64,000 nt of DNA from Chelonoidis abingdonii (lineage: Eukaryota; Chordata; Testudines; Testudinidae), in the NCBI RefSeq assembly GCF_003597395.2, contig NC_133769.1, forward strand, positions 43,389,304 through 43,453,303, read 5' to 3'. The notes beneath the pieces were generated by a model. That model searched no databases, was not told the DNA's origin, and was given only the letters and a program-made list of their open reading frames with translations. Below are positions 46,111 to 57,760 of this stretch, piece by piece. The translations under genes were made by a program, and so were the position numbers. Numbering within the stretch: the first letter of the stretch is position 1; every line of letters starts with the position of its first letter.

Positions 46111-46655
46111 AAATGAAGGGAAAGTGAGGCAGTGACCATATCCAAAGGGAGAGGGTGATATCTGGTGTTTCTCTTTTCATTGTGGTAAGTTTTCCTTTGC
46201 TGCATCTTGCACAATGCTTCCTGACATGACTGTTTGTATACCCTTCCCCCCACCTCTCATACACACACACATACATTTGGCAAGGGGAACCACATAAGGG
46301 GCAGGAATGTCCATAAACCGTATGTCCGTAAGTCTTTTCTGAGATATCCAGTAGACTTTTCTCTTGGGAGCAATAAGTTCTGAGGTCCCCTCCCACACCT
46401 CTGGAATAAGCAGTGGGGTTTAGTCCCCAGTAAGTGTGGATCCCTTGAGATCCATGAAACTGTCTGGGGATGCACCAAGGGCTAAGTCTCTCCTCACAAA
46501 GGCCCTGTGCCTCCACACCCCTTACAAGGCCCCACAGCAATCCTTGTCAGCAGAGCTACAGTGGAACCATAATGACAAGGCATTGTGAGCAGATTTCCCC
46601 TGAACATCTTCTGAACAGGATTATTCTGCAATACTGAAAAGAAGAATGACAAAAT
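46111..46655. other. Unclassified block with CA-rich microsatellite
   Basis: GC-moderate sequence with a 143-codon minus-strand frame and no domain. A short CA tract lies at 46260-46276. It is probably part of an LTR or other element, but the family is unclear. Confidence 0.3.
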
Positions 46656-47320
46656 TTCACACTTTGCTCGGTTGAGAGTGTGACATCACAGAAATATGGT
46701 TATGATATGAATATGGCATAACTAAGATATACTTTATGCAAGATGGCTCATGTAAGGTATTGTTCGATAGGTTATAAGTTACTGAATTTGGGTACCCAAT
46801 TTGTATGCATGTATCATTTCTGTATCTAAAGTTAGTAATATTAACTATGTAACAATTACAACTGTGTGTGTATTTGGGAGACACCCAACAGACAACATGC
46901 CATCAGTCTTGAGGGGCTGTTAGGAAGAAACAACAAGACTGTGAAGTTACTAATCTCTCTCCTTCCTGAGAGTCGTCCTGGAACATAGCTGTGATACTAC
47001 TAGGGCAGGTGGTCCTGTCACCTAGCACTAAACACTATCTTGGACTTCTAGTAATTTTCCACTAGCAGGAGGGGGAGGTCAAGTTTGGGAAACAAAAGAT
47101 TCCTATCTTCTGTCACTAGTATTTAAGGCTGAGGAAGAAGGCAAATAGGACTCTTCTCCATTGCCTACTCATGAAGAAAGCTTGCTGAAAGTACCTGAAA
47201 GGACAAAGGAACTAATCTGAGAGGAAAAGCAGGGGTGAGTCCAGACTGAGACAGAGGTCTAGTCTGGAAGAAGTTCATTAAACTTCACAGGCCCCAAAAC
47301 TCCAAGATAGTCACACATCT
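46656..47320 (+). mobile_element. LTR-like fragment, plus strand
   Basis: Phrases TATGCAAGATGGCTCATG, TTGTATGCATGTATCATTTC and GAAAGGACAAAGGAAC match the front part of the LTR group found in reverse at 42552-43612, diverged. It stops where the unit is expected to enter its polyadenylation region. Confidence 0.55.
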
Positions 47321-47840
47321 CTGTGACAGAGGGGCCCTGGCCCATTAAGGCGTAAGGCCAGCTAGCCCCATTCCATTAGCCGCATCGTGTCACGCCTGGA
47401 CAAGGTAGAGGACTTAAAAGGAAGACAAGCCCAGCAATAGGAGGGTGAGTGGGGAAGGATGTGGATTGACTGTTTTTCCCTGAGGCTTGGAGCTCTTTGT
47501 AGATGGCTGGCTGAAGAAGAGACCCAGGAGAAAGAAGGGAGTTTTTCCACCGGAAGATCAGAGGGAAAACATGTATAGTGGTTAGGCCTCTTTTGGCAAG
47601 GAATATGAGTGAGCCTAAAGTAAGTAGTAAGTGAATGTAAGGCCCGTGGACATTGGTACCTTGGGTAGGGTGGAACTAAATGTGACTTAGCTGAAGGGTT
47701 AAGGCACTGAAGCAACCTGAAAGGCATTGGTGGATGGCTGGAGTTGTGGAAGACCAAGGGAAGCTGAAGCAAAGACGCTACAATGCCGCACTATGCTGTG
47801 AAGGGGGTGCTCTGAACAACGAGTTTTGTAACAGTCTCTA
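47321..47840. mobile_element. LTR-like fragment (unclassified)
   Basis: A GC-richer block of about 500 bp next to the previous LTR fragment. A 136-codon minus-strand frame inside has no domain and is a composition effect. The family is unclear. Confidence 0.3.
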
Positions 47841-48599
47841 ATTAGAACTTTTATGCAAATGTGTTTTAAGATGTTTAACTAGCCATATTCTATAATGCAA
47901 GGGTAGTTTCCACTAATATGTAAACATATTTTACAGCTGTTTCCATTATATACTGATTTTACAATAATCAAAGAACAGCAAATTTTGTATCTGTCATTAT
48001 TACACAGCTTGCAAGGATCTCAGTGTAGTAAAAACTAAAGTTGTTGCCAGTGCCCACTGACAATTAAAAAGAAATATGTTGACAAGACTCGTGTCAGGTA
48101 TGTTAAGAACTTCTCCTGCCTCATAACTCCCCTTAAAAAATTCAGTCTTTGTCGCGCATGATAGGATTTTTCAGCCCTAGAGCTGACTCTAACTACCCTC
48201 CAAGAAACAACACTGGAATAGTGCTATTTCAACATTGTCTTTTTAGTGGACTTCCTGACTTGAAAAAAATAAATGTATTGTTTTGTTTTCTATCTTAATG
48301 AAAGAAAAGCTGTGTTTTGATAAGTAAGCACAAATTAAAGTAACATTTAAACAAGGAGTTAAATGTAATATCTTGTGGCATATGCTGGAGTTTCCACATG
48401 GGCTGAAATCAAACTTAAATGAAGTCACTAGCAAACACATTTGAAGAGGTTGAAATGAATATGTTCTTTCTTTATTAAACCTCACTAATATTTATTTCTC
48501 CGATATTTATATATGCTATACTAAAATTGTGCACTCTATCATGGTTATAGGAACCAGAGCTGTATTGGATGGGAAGCAGAGTAGAGATAGTAGGAGATA
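47841..48599. other. No recognised feature
   Basis: AT-rich sequence, nothing identified. Confidence 0.4.
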
Positions 48600-49115
48600 T
48601 TAAACTTATAAGAACAGGTATGGGCCAAAATGTCGGCCCTAAACTAGTTATGTCCCTAAGTCCATTTTTAGGGACTTAAATAAGTGACCTGGCTTTTTTT
48701 AAGAGGTTATGGATGTCGATAGCTCTTTTTGTGTTTATACTGTACTGTGGGTGCAAAGCACACCTGAAAATCAGGCCTTTATTTAAACAGAGATTTAGAG
48801 GCCTAACTTTAAGTATCCAGGTTTAGGAAGGTTTGCTTTAAAGCATCTGAGGAGAATGGGGGCCAGCAATAGTTACTACATTAATGTGCAATGGCCTCCC
48901 TTCAGCACTGTCGCCCGGCTGTAAGTGGGTACATTGGTGGGATGGCGCTATAGCCACACTTTTATTATTATTTATATTGTGACAACACCTAGGAGGTTCA
49001 GTCATGGACCCAGGACCCCTTTGTGCTAGATTCAGTCCAAGCCCAGAACAAAAAAGACAGTCCCTGCCCCAAAGAGCTTGCAACCTAAGTATAAGACTAG
49101 GTATAGATGGGGGAA
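48600..49115. repeat. Reptilian interspersed repeat and SINE-like repeat
   Basis: At 48610-48830 the phrases TAGGGACTTAAATAAGTGAC and GAGGCCTAACTTTAAG recall the repeat at 58655-58960. At 48945-49115, TTATTATTATTTATATTGTG, CAGTCATGGACCCAGGACCC, and ACAGTCCCTGCCCCAAAGAG belong to a repeat abundant in sauropsids and known also from mammals. I cannot fix its class. Confidence 0.5.
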
Positions 49116-49272
49116 CACTAGGAAACAATGAGACCACACTGGCAAGCATGACCGGAAATGGTATCAGCACATCAGTGCTCCCTCTACCAACTATGCTTGC
49201 CCCTCTTAGGCCACCCTCCCCCTCTTGTGCTTTGGGAGTGAAATTCCTCCCTGCTCAGCAGGCCAGCACATG

Positions 49273-50084
49273 GTCTAGTGCAGGGATTCTCACAGCAAAA
49301 TTTTTGGCGGCCTCAAAGTGCAGCCACCAACTCTTGCTGGTGGCCGCACTGACAATTTTTTCCTAAAATACTTAATTAACTTTACAGAAAATAAATAAAT
49401 ATGCACATACATCATGTCCAAATCGTTGTAATTTATTGAAGCTTTTTGCAGACTCAATAATAAAAATAATGTAGTTGTCTCTATTCTTTACTGTCCCTAG
49501 ACAGACCAGAAACACAAATAAGGTGCTCTGCAGGTTCTTGGGGTTTTTTGTTTGTTTGCTTTTGTTGGTTCTTTTGCTTTTTTGTTTGCTTTTTTTTTTT
49601 AAAAGACTTGGTAGCTAGTAAGTCTGCTGCTGTGAAAAGTGATATTAACAAACACAAATATCACTTTTCACAGCAGCAGACTTACTAAGTCTGGCAAGTC
49701 GGGGGACAAATTAAGCCTTGGATGGGGAGGTCGGTAGAGGGTAAGTGGGGAGGCAGGGGGAAAAACATGATGGGCTGGTGTAGGCAGCTGGGGCCAGGGC
49801 AAGGCGGGGGGTGTGAGCTCTGCAGCTGCGGGTTGGAGCCCCGTGGCCAGAACCTGCTGCCTGCCACCCCAGGTCTGGAGCCTAACCCTACCATCTCCAG
49901 GAAAGTGGGGAACTCACTAGCTGCCTGCTCCTCCAGCATTTGTCCCTCCAGAGGGGGGCAGGGTCCAACCCCTGCTGGTGGCCCTGTGGGAGGGACCACT
50001 GCTTTGCCCCCCCATCACTGCCCAGGAGGCTATGGCTGCAAGCAAAGCCCGTGGTGGCCACATTTGAGAAATGCTGGTCTAGTG
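49273..50084. mobile_element. Non-autonomous hAT element with perfect 8-bp duplication
   Basis: The element is 49281-50076, flanked by GTCTAGTG at 49273-49280 and 50077-50084. The termini are inverted: CAGGGATTCTCACA on the left, TTTGAGAAATGCTG on the right. An 8-bp duplication and a CAG...CTG border are diagnostic for hAT. The left 330 bp is AT-rich, the right 390 bp GC-rich, with a hairpin between them. The 104- and 131-codon frames on the right half carry no transposase motifs, so it depends on an autonomous partner. Confidence 0.9.
49616..49687. other. Perfect 31-bp inverted repeat with 10-base loop
   Basis: TAGTAAGTCTGCTGCTGTGA and the next 11 bases (49616-49646) are repeated exactly in reverse complement at 49657-49687; the spacer is AACAAACACA. 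A perfect 31-bp arm in an otherwise old element is striking. As RNA it would fold into a small-RNA-like hairpin on either strand, but no processing evidence is visible. Confidence 0.9.
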
Positions 50085-50089
50085 AATAA

Positions 50090-50300
50090 AACATGGGAGT
50101 GGGGCTCTGGAGCTTGAGAGTTTTAGTCTCAGCAATGTCCTTGGTTTGCTGGGTGACCTTGGGCAAGTGACTTCACCTCTTTGTATGCTAGTTTCCCCAT
50201 GTGTAAAATAAATAAATGGGAATAATGACCGCTTCTGGAAAGCTCTTTGAGCTCTACTGATGAAAAGTGCTACATAAGAGCTAGGTAATATTATTACTTT
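50090..50300 (+). repeat. MIR-like SINE
   Basis: TGGGTGACCTTGGGCAAGTG, TAGTTTCCCCATGTGTAAA and CTTTGAGCTCTACTGATG are the classic MIR order in the + direction. It begins six bases after the right duplication of the hAT element, so the hAT may have landed at the edge of the SINE. Confidence 0.85.
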
Positions 50301-51372
50301 AGTCCTTGAAATCGGACTTAAGTAGTATTTAAATAATGAACAAGTCTTGTGAAGAATTCTATTCTGAAAGTGCAACCATCCAGATTACAGCTATTGCTTG
50401 TGCAGCTTCTGTGAAGGGAGGGGTTCTTTGCACCTTCTCCTCTAGTAAACTGTTGTTGGCCCAGGTACATGGATGGAGAATTTTTCCATTTAATAGAAGA
50501 GCATAATACCAAATAGCTGCTAATTCCATTTTACTCTTGATTTTCTTATGTTCTATCGTTAAAGACCAGCGTTAAATACTGGTTACAGATGTATTTTCCT
50601 ACTCGTTTAACTGTAAAATGAATGAAGACCCCAGATGTGGCCATTATGATCCTGCAAGATGCAGAACACTCTTAACGCCTGCTGACTGAGTAGAGCTGAA
50701 GACGCTCCACAGCCTTCTCCAAGCAGTTAGATTCATAATGCAGCTGTTGAGGTGGAGAGGGGAAGCAGGAGGTTACCATAATAACTAGATAATTTTTTTA
50801 ATAGGATGACTTCAGATTCTGTAAGTATTTGATGCACTAGTTAAATACCAAGTGCTAACATAGGAACACTAGTTAGCTAGCAAAAAAAAATAATGACACT
50901 AAATTAGAACCTTCCTGTCTGAGATACAGAAAAGGACCCAGCATGATGACAAATGTGTAGTCAGGGGGCATGCTCACTAGTGGACTTCTGATGCAAAAGG
51001 TCACAAAACTTTTATTATTCTGTAGTGGATCTTAATTACTACAAAATAGCTACTAACTTAGCAACACTGATACATGATACTGTAATTTGGCATGATAGAG
51101 GTTTATAAGACAGCATAAAAATTAAAGTTGTGCCTTTTACCCATAATGGTTAGCTCAGATCGTGAAATAACATTCCCAAAAGGATCCTAGTTACAGCTCT
51201 ATGAACTCAGGAATTTCTATATGGTAAACTAATTAGGAACCAGTTCTGTGAGGCGCTCAGCACCTTCAGCTCTCCTTGATATCAGATTCTTAGGAGTAGA
51301 ACTGGTCAGGTGTTTTTAATAAAATATACTTCATCAAAAATGTTGATTCATCAAACTGCAACTGTCCACGGG
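50301..51372. other. No recognised feature
   Basis: AT-rich sequence, with an A9 run near 50881. No repeat or gene identified. Confidence 0.4.
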
Positions 51373-51518
51373 ATGTAGTGTGAAGACATAAACACAAAGA
51401 GCCGTACTTTAAGTAGTAACTAGTGAACCTTCTGACTAAGAGATTCCCACATTTATGATGCTCCCTTCTGCTACACATCCTGGTCCTCTCTGTAACTCTA
51501 TAACCACTCCTTATCTCC
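51373..51518 (-). mobile_element. Ty3/gypsy 3' LTR
   Basis: Aligns by eye with 55139-55290. Shared phrases on the + strand include ATGTAGTGTGA, AGTAGTAACTA/AGCAGTAACTA, GGTCCTCTCTG and TAACCA. The pair brackets gypsy coding remnants on the minus strand. At about 20% or more divergence by eye, the insertion is old. Confidence 0.7.
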
Positions 51519-54500
51519 AAATATAAGTTTAAAACTTGAATTGTAAACCAATGTATATACACACAACAATTCAGAATAAACTTCAAATTCCTTAAAACTA
51601 TGCTATGCCCTCCCATCAGTTGCATTTAAATAGTCCTTAGCAGTATTCTAAAGATCAAGTCTTTTGAGGAGGTCTTGTCAGTCTTCCAGATGATGTGCTC
51701 GCTTCTGTTGAGTTTATATGCCGAGTTCTCTGTGGACAGGGCTCACTTTATGTCAAAGTACCTGCAGGTCCCAGATCATCTTTGCTGTTTTGGGAAATAT
51801 TGAAGATGAAGCTGATTCCTCCAGAGAATTCCTTTTAGAGTTTCCACTAGGTAGGATCAGGGAGTTTCTGATGAGTTCCAAAAATCTGGGAACTTTTGAT
51901 CCACACTTTTTTCCCTGGTCTTAACTCAGATGGTGTTTTTGTTCTGTACCTAACAGTGAAGTTTTCTTGCTGCCGCATTTTTATTTCATCATCCTGCGTT
52001 TGAAATTCTTTCAGGATGAACCACTTAGTTTTAAGCTGTATTTATGCCACAGATAAAGGCATCCTTAATTGTCTTCCCATGAGAAATTCTGCAGGAGATA
52101 GTCCAAATGCAAACAATATTCACTGACATGGTAGGAGTTCTTTATTTATGTGTCTAGTGACTTTTGCAGGAGTCTTTTTAAAGTCTGCACTGCTTTCTCC
52201 ACCTCGCCATTTCTCTGGGGGTAATGTGGACTACTAGTACAATGCTCAAAATCAAAGTCCTGCAAATGCAAAGTATGTTTCAGCAATAACTTAAGACCCA
52301 TTATCTGATGTGAGGACTTCAGGAGCTCCATGTCTTGGACATTTTGACGTTTGTTTCTGTGCCAGTGAAGTCTGTCTAAGTATAGCCAAGTAAATATATA
52401 GAGAGAAGTAATCAACTGCAATCATGTGTGTCCTTTCCAGAAAAGCAAATCAATTGCTACCTGCTGCCAAAGTCTGTCAGGTGACTTTGTAAAGAGTAAT
52501 GGTTCTGACAATGGTGGGGGTTTGGGTTATTTTTTTTTCCTTTTTACATAGCCTGCAGCCCTCTGCCAAGGCCTGAATTTGCTTATTCAGATTGGGGCAC
52601 CATACAGATTGTTGTGCTCATGCCCTGCACTTGTATATACCTTGGCGTGCCTCATGAATTTTGGAGAGCGTCTTTTTCTGAAATACCATAGGGATAAGAA
52701 TCTGCTGTCCTTTCAGAAGCAGGCCCTGTGAAGGTCATTTCAGTCCTACCAATATAGTATTAGGTCTGTTGTAAGTTGACTCCTTTAACCCCTCCCTCTT
52801 TGGCAGAGTTCAGTCATTTTTTTTGCAAGTTTCATCCTTTAGTTGTTCATTTCTAATTTGCTGAAATCAGCTGGCAGGTGCTGGAATTGCTGCCAGAACA
52901 AGATCAATGCGGAATTTGACATCTCTTTCTAAAGTCTCTTGTCCTTTCCTTGGTGCCTGCTTAATTGAGGCTCTAGACAGAGTGTCTGCTACTATGACTG
53001 AGCACACACCAGAGAAAACAATGTAAGAAAATTGCATCAGCCATAGTAGAAATCTTTATATCCTAAGTGGAACAGGCAGACCCAGCCTAAAGACAGGGTC
53101 AGAAGGACAATATGATGGCTAGACAATATGAAAGGATAGTAGGATGCATAGACAATATGATGGAAAGATTTGTTTGTTCTAACCAACCTGTGCCAGGAGA
53201 AAGGCAGCACCCTAATGTGTAGAGAGGCGGTACCTCAATGCATTCAGTGATGCTTAACCTGTTTGTACCTGTGTATAAGAATGCATCCTTGAGTGCATGT
53301 CTTTGTCTGGCCTAGGGGGCAGTGGCAAATCCCGCCACTGACTGAGTCAGTCCATTGCCAGGGAGCACATATTCGTAGTATGTCCTGTTGTGTTTGCAGG
53401 GAACTATTACTGTGCTTCATTTGACAATAAACCTGGCCAGGTGCCTTCGTACCTTATTAGAGTCTGTGGTTATTGGGGGCTCTTTCGGGTTTGCTATGTC
53501 AGTGATCTGCAGAACCACGGCAGCACACAGAGGGAACACATGCACACAACCGACTGTTACCAACATTGAACAGAGCAGAGCACCATACCAGTAGCATCTG
53601 ACGACAACTACAACCATGGCTGCACATCAATCAGTGGGTTCTTCTGTCTGCGAAATAACCCCAATATCTTCTATTCACTTTAATTCTCCTTTGACTTTCC
53701 CTAGCAATGGGATTGTCAAAGCAAAGGCAGTTGCTGATAACACGAGTCTTATTTTGTACTTCCCTGAATTTTCCTAGCCCTGTGAAGACTGGTGGATATA
53801 TTTCCTGTACATTCTTTTTACCATTAATTCATTCTAGCTGCGCTATTGTTTTTTGGGAGTGTTGGAGGGGGAGTGTTGCTTACAGTTTGTGTATTACATA
53901 TATTATTTGTTGAAGAACTTTCTGTCCTTTCCCCAGTTTCCCAAAGGAACTGGCCACAAACATCCAATGTAGTGTTACTAGCCCCATGTAGAATTTTATT
54001 TGACCTTTGCAGAACTCCATCCAGGGATTGAGTTATAAACCTTCTGAGGGAATTACAGTGACTGATCCCCCAGTATCAATTTTAAACTTAAGAAGATTTT
54101 GACTGTTCAAATTCATGTTTGTGTTCTAGGTGTTGTCTGTTCTATGGAGCATACAGTTTCTAGAAGTACGGACTCAATTGTCATCCAATAATAATACTCA
54201 CTCTTGGATTGTTTCCATGGCTCTTAGTTACCTGGATGCAATTGCAAAATGTTCCATTTTGTGGCATCTCCTACATTCTGCCTCTTTTGAAGAACGCTAT
54301 TACCAGCTGTGTCGTGATGTCTTGCCACATCGTCCACATCTTTTCCAAGTTTCCCTCCTATTGAAGTTCTTTGATCTCCCACTCTCTAGTTGTGCACTAT
54401 TCTTATGTTGTAAATTTAGTCTGACTGCTACTTCTCATATTTGGCTCTTTCCTCTTTGCTGTGTCACTATTGCCCGATGCAGTCTCCCCTATGCTGGTAG

Positions 54501-55138
54501 CTTCTTGCATTCTCACTTTTGCTGGTGTGAGATCTGGGTCTAACTGAAGCTATGCTGATAAATTGGTGTCTCCTATGCCAACAACTATCCTATCTCTTAT
54601 TAGTTCTTTTAATGTTTCTTATTTGCAAGACTATGAACTGCAGTTCATAGACGTCTCAGCTGTTTCCCTTGTAACCTCCTATTAAATTTGCCTCTTTCAT
54701 ATATAATATTCTGTCTGCCTATGAAATGAGCATCAAAAGCCTTTCACTTTTTTATACTCTTTCTTTTCCTCATCAGTGAAGGTTAAGACACAAAGAGATG
54801 TCACCAGCAGCATCACCCACTGCAAACAACATAGCATTTACCTGGTATTCTTGTGCTTATTCAGTTAAACCAGAAATCATCTGGAATTGCTCAAATCTTC
54901 AGATCCAGAAAGGCCTGCTCCCTGAGTTACCAAAATCAGACTTCTAACAGAGCCAATTGCTCTATGGACTCCATTTCTGTGCTGAATCAGGGCTCTGCCT
55001 CCTTCCTGCTGCAACTTTCACAGGTCTCCTCCCTGATTTTGCACTTTCACCACTCACTTACCACTCTGGCAATCCAGGGGTCTCTTTTCTTTCCATCACT
55101 CCTTCTTTAGAGAGAGAGACTTACTCACAAATGACACT
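51519..55138 (-). pseudogene. Ty3/gypsy gag-pol relic, minus strand
   Basis: Reading from high to low coordinates: a zinc knuckle at 54275-54234 (Cys, Cys, His present; the last Cys is Ser); a protease with D-T-G at 54077-54069; after a nested LTR, the RNase H tail VADTLSRA at 52994-52969; the integrase zinc finger region (52690-52550, with CRLC near its end); the integrase core end HYPQRNGEVEKAVQTLKRLL (within 52146-52421); then SPAEFLMGR near 52090 and the C-terminal region near 51930-51990. Most of the reverse transcriptase and RNase H is missing. Numerous stops. The order gag, protease, RNase H, integrase is that of Ty3/gypsy. Confidence 0.85.
53023..53610 (+). mobile_element. Retroviral-type solo LTR nested in the gypsy element
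   Basis: Begins with TGTAAGAAAATTGC. AATAAA is at 53426-53431, preceded by a TATAA-like GTGTATAAGAATGC (53271). A CA-rich U5 region with GGGGGCTCTTTCGGGTTTGC follows. The orientation is opposite to the host gypsy. The right edge near 53610 is approximate and no duplication was found. It lies in the position where the host should have its reverse transcriptase. Confidence 0.65.
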
Positions 55139-55290
55139 ATGTAGTGTGAGGACAAACACAGCCATGCTTTAAGCAGTAACTAAAGAACTGTCTCTGCACA
55201 GGAAGTTCCTATGTTTATTAAGCTCCCCACTGTAACACAACTTGGTCCTCTCTGGTAACTCTGGGACTAGGAATTGTGTAACCATTCCGC
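55139..55290 (-). mobile_element. Ty3/gypsy 5' LTR
   Basis: Partner of 51373-51518. The minus-strand internal region continues from TGTCATTTGTGAG just beyond the LTR edge, the position where a primer-binding site is expected. The far end of the LTR is set only by where similarity to its partner stops. Confidence 0.65.
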
Positions 55291-55876
55291 ACAGGAAAGA
55301 GTTGGTTTTGATGAATTTATTGTTTTGGAGGAAAAAAATGTTAAAATGAAAAAGCTCCACTTTTTTGGTTTGCAATGGCTTTCCATTTTCCATGCTAATA
55401 AGATTAGCATTGTAAACATTTTTTTAAAAGGACAGATCAGAATAAAAATAAAATGTGTTGAAAATATCTAAGCAAAACCTCTGATTGACCCGAACTTAAA
55501 ATTTTTAGATTCAAAATTTGTGAAAAAAATTGAGATGTCGTCTTTTTGCCCCATTCAGGAAAATTTTTTGAAATCTTGAATATTTTCCTGGAGTAAGAAA
55601 ACCATTTCTCACCCAGCTTTACTCGACACTAATGGGGAAAGGAGAATGCTTATAACTTATCGGAGGTGCTCAGCACAGTGCAGGCCTGGGATCATAATTA
55701 TCTGTAATAGTTTGCACACTGAAGATGACTAAGCTGCAGAAAACTGAAGTGGGAATCTTAGGGCAGCAGAGAAAGGAAATTCTATAGCAAGAGAAGCGAT
55801 AAAAGAAGAAATGGGGAAATAAATATATGATATTCTGTATTGCGTTGTAGAGGTTTGGATTATTCTTCCAATCTGA
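55291..55876. repeat. T/A-rich repeat (as at 62265-62625); remainder unrecognised
   Basis: AAAATGTTAAAATGAAAAAGC, TTAGATTCAAAATTTGTG and GAAAATTTTTTGAAATC match the style of an AT-rich palindromic repeat seen again at 62265-62625, ending with CACCCAGCTTTACTC. The last 250 bases show nothing specific. Confidence 0.35.
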
Positions 55877-55970
55877 CATGCGTCTTAACAAAGTGGGTAT
55901 TCACCCACAAAAGCTCATGCTCCAATACTTCTGTTAGTCTATAAGGTGCCACAGGACTCTTTGTCACGTC
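55877..55970 (+). repeat. Fragment of the ACACGGCTAC-tail repeat, degenerate
   Basis: AAGTGGGTATTCACCCACAA, CTCATGCTCCAATAC and GTTAGTCTATAAGGTGCC identify the family. The hammerhead-like core is destroyed (CTTAACAAAG and CAAAAG). The copy is truncated at both ends. Confidence 0.85.
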
Positions 55971-56019
55971 TTCCAATCTGTTCTGAATATATCAACAGTC
56001 ATGTGGTGTATGTTACAGT

Positions 56020-56890
56020 TTCAGGGTAACTGCACTGGTATTTCCCACTCCATGGTCCCTCAAAGACACCAATTTAAGACTTTATCTGTCTCCTCTGCTG
56101 GGTGGAGACCCAAAACTCTCTCCCCACAGACCAGAGGTTTTAAGGCTGGACAGGCCCCTAACATACATTGTGATATCCCCAGCAAGCAACTCTGGCTAGA
56201 AGCTGGATCTCAGGCTTTGCTTTCTCTCAGAGGACAATAATCAGTCAGTGCCAACAGCAGTTACAAGTTACCACATATCTATTCCAAAGCAAAATACATT
56301 CATTCTTAGGGCAAAAAACATTACAAAGACCACTAATAAAAGTTTAGTAATAAATGTACCAGAAATCACCCATCTTCCACATGGGGAATCTGATAGACCA
56401 ACATCCCTTCCAATGCTTCAGCAAGGGCTGGGGCCTTTCCTTGGATGGAAGGTCTTGTCCCTCTGCTGAATCCAAAAGGAGCCCTGGGTCTGTTTTAACT
56501 CAGTGTGTTTTTTTTCCAAAAGTCTCACTTTGTCCCCCAGCCTCCTGAAAACAGGTAAAACCATTTCCCAGGAACTCAAGCTTCAAAGCTTGGGGAATTT
56601 ATATAGCCAGCACTGGAATTTTGCGTAAATTGTCCCTTAGTGACTCCAGATTAAAGGAAAACGCACACCCCAACAGCCTCCCCACAGTGAACCAGGAACC
56701 CACAAATTACATCACCTGTAATGACAGGAAAGGCTATAAATATTCTGCAGCTGATACTGTCTGGCCTATCTCAATGAAATGGCAAGTTGAGGTTTTCCTG
56801 CTTTAAACATAAATTATAACAAGGTCCCCAAAGATACTGCCTGTGGTTGCAATCTCTGTTATGGTGTATTCTGCACCTAGGTCAGTAGTT
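56020..56890 (-). mobile_element. Retroviral-type solo LTR, minus strand
   Basis: Matches by memory an LTR common in turtles: CAGACCAGAGGTTTTAAGG, AAAGCAAAATACATTCATTC, AGTCTCACTTTGTCCCCC, TAATGACAGGAAAGGC, and ATAACAAGGTCCCCAAAG, with the right end TCTGTTATGGTGTATTCTGC. About 870 bp and no internal region, hence a solo LTR. The edges are estimated. Confidence 0.7.
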
Positions 56891-57760
56891 GAACACATGC
56901 AGACAGGATTTGCAAAAGTGGCTTCCTAAAGTTAAGCACTGAAGGCCACATTTAGGCAACTAAATAATACATGTCATCAGAGTCCTTTTCTTTTGTGTTA
57001 AATTGTTAATCTTGTGTTTTGAAAACAATATTGACACAGTTTGTTGCCCTTCTACAACCCACAATTAATAATGCAGGATCCAATTTTATCAAAAAAAGGG
57101 TTTGAACACCGACTGTCTATTCTATCTTTTAGTCTTATTCCCAACTTCTCTTCCTTGCATTCAGTTACTTTATCTGGACCCTAACCATCCTTTGGAAAAA
57201 AACAAATTGCAATGTCAATCCTTATTTTAAGGTTAAGGTCTGTTTTCTCAGGATCACAATATTGATGAAGACTATCACAAGTATTGTCAGATAATGCTTT
57301 TCACTCATGTAATTCAAAATACTGTGGCCCAGAGCCTCAAAGGTACTTAGGTATTTCTCTGTTCAGCATTACAAAAACTTACCGTTTTGGCGGCTTGCTG
57401 CCTAGTGGAATCCTCAGCCCTGAGCTAGGTGGCCAGGCTCTGAATACAATGCATGGGGAGAGTTAGGCATATCAGAAAGGGTTATAAGAAGTCAGCTGAG
57501 CGGGGAGATAGTTAAGCCAGTCAGTAGTGAAATGCTGGGGAGAAGGGAAGGGAGATTAACTTAGGTGGCTCAACAGCTGACCTGATGTACGTGGCTGATG
57601 GGCTAGAGATAGGCCCCTCCTTCCACTCTGGATCCTCAATTGTAGACCCTCTCCTAGAGCTAGGGACCTAAGCTAGGAAGGCATTTAGGGAGCCCCTACC
57701 CAGCAGCTGAAATACTGTGTCCTGCTCACACTCGATACATCTCCTGTTCATCCTACTTTT
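56891..57760. other. No recognised feature
   Basis: AT-rich to mixed sequence. Phrases such as GCCCAGAGCCTCAAAGG near 57325 may be the remnant of a reptile repeat, but nothing more can be said. Confidence 0.35.

Noticed and set aside
47362..47772. 136-codon minus-strand ORF
   Set aside because: No recognisable domain, in an LTR-like block; Ser/Pro-rich composition suggests chance.
54130..54543. 137-codon plus-strand ORF with many Cys and Leu
   Set aside because: It is antisense to the gypsy gag and protease region on the minus strand, including the zinc-knuckle codons.
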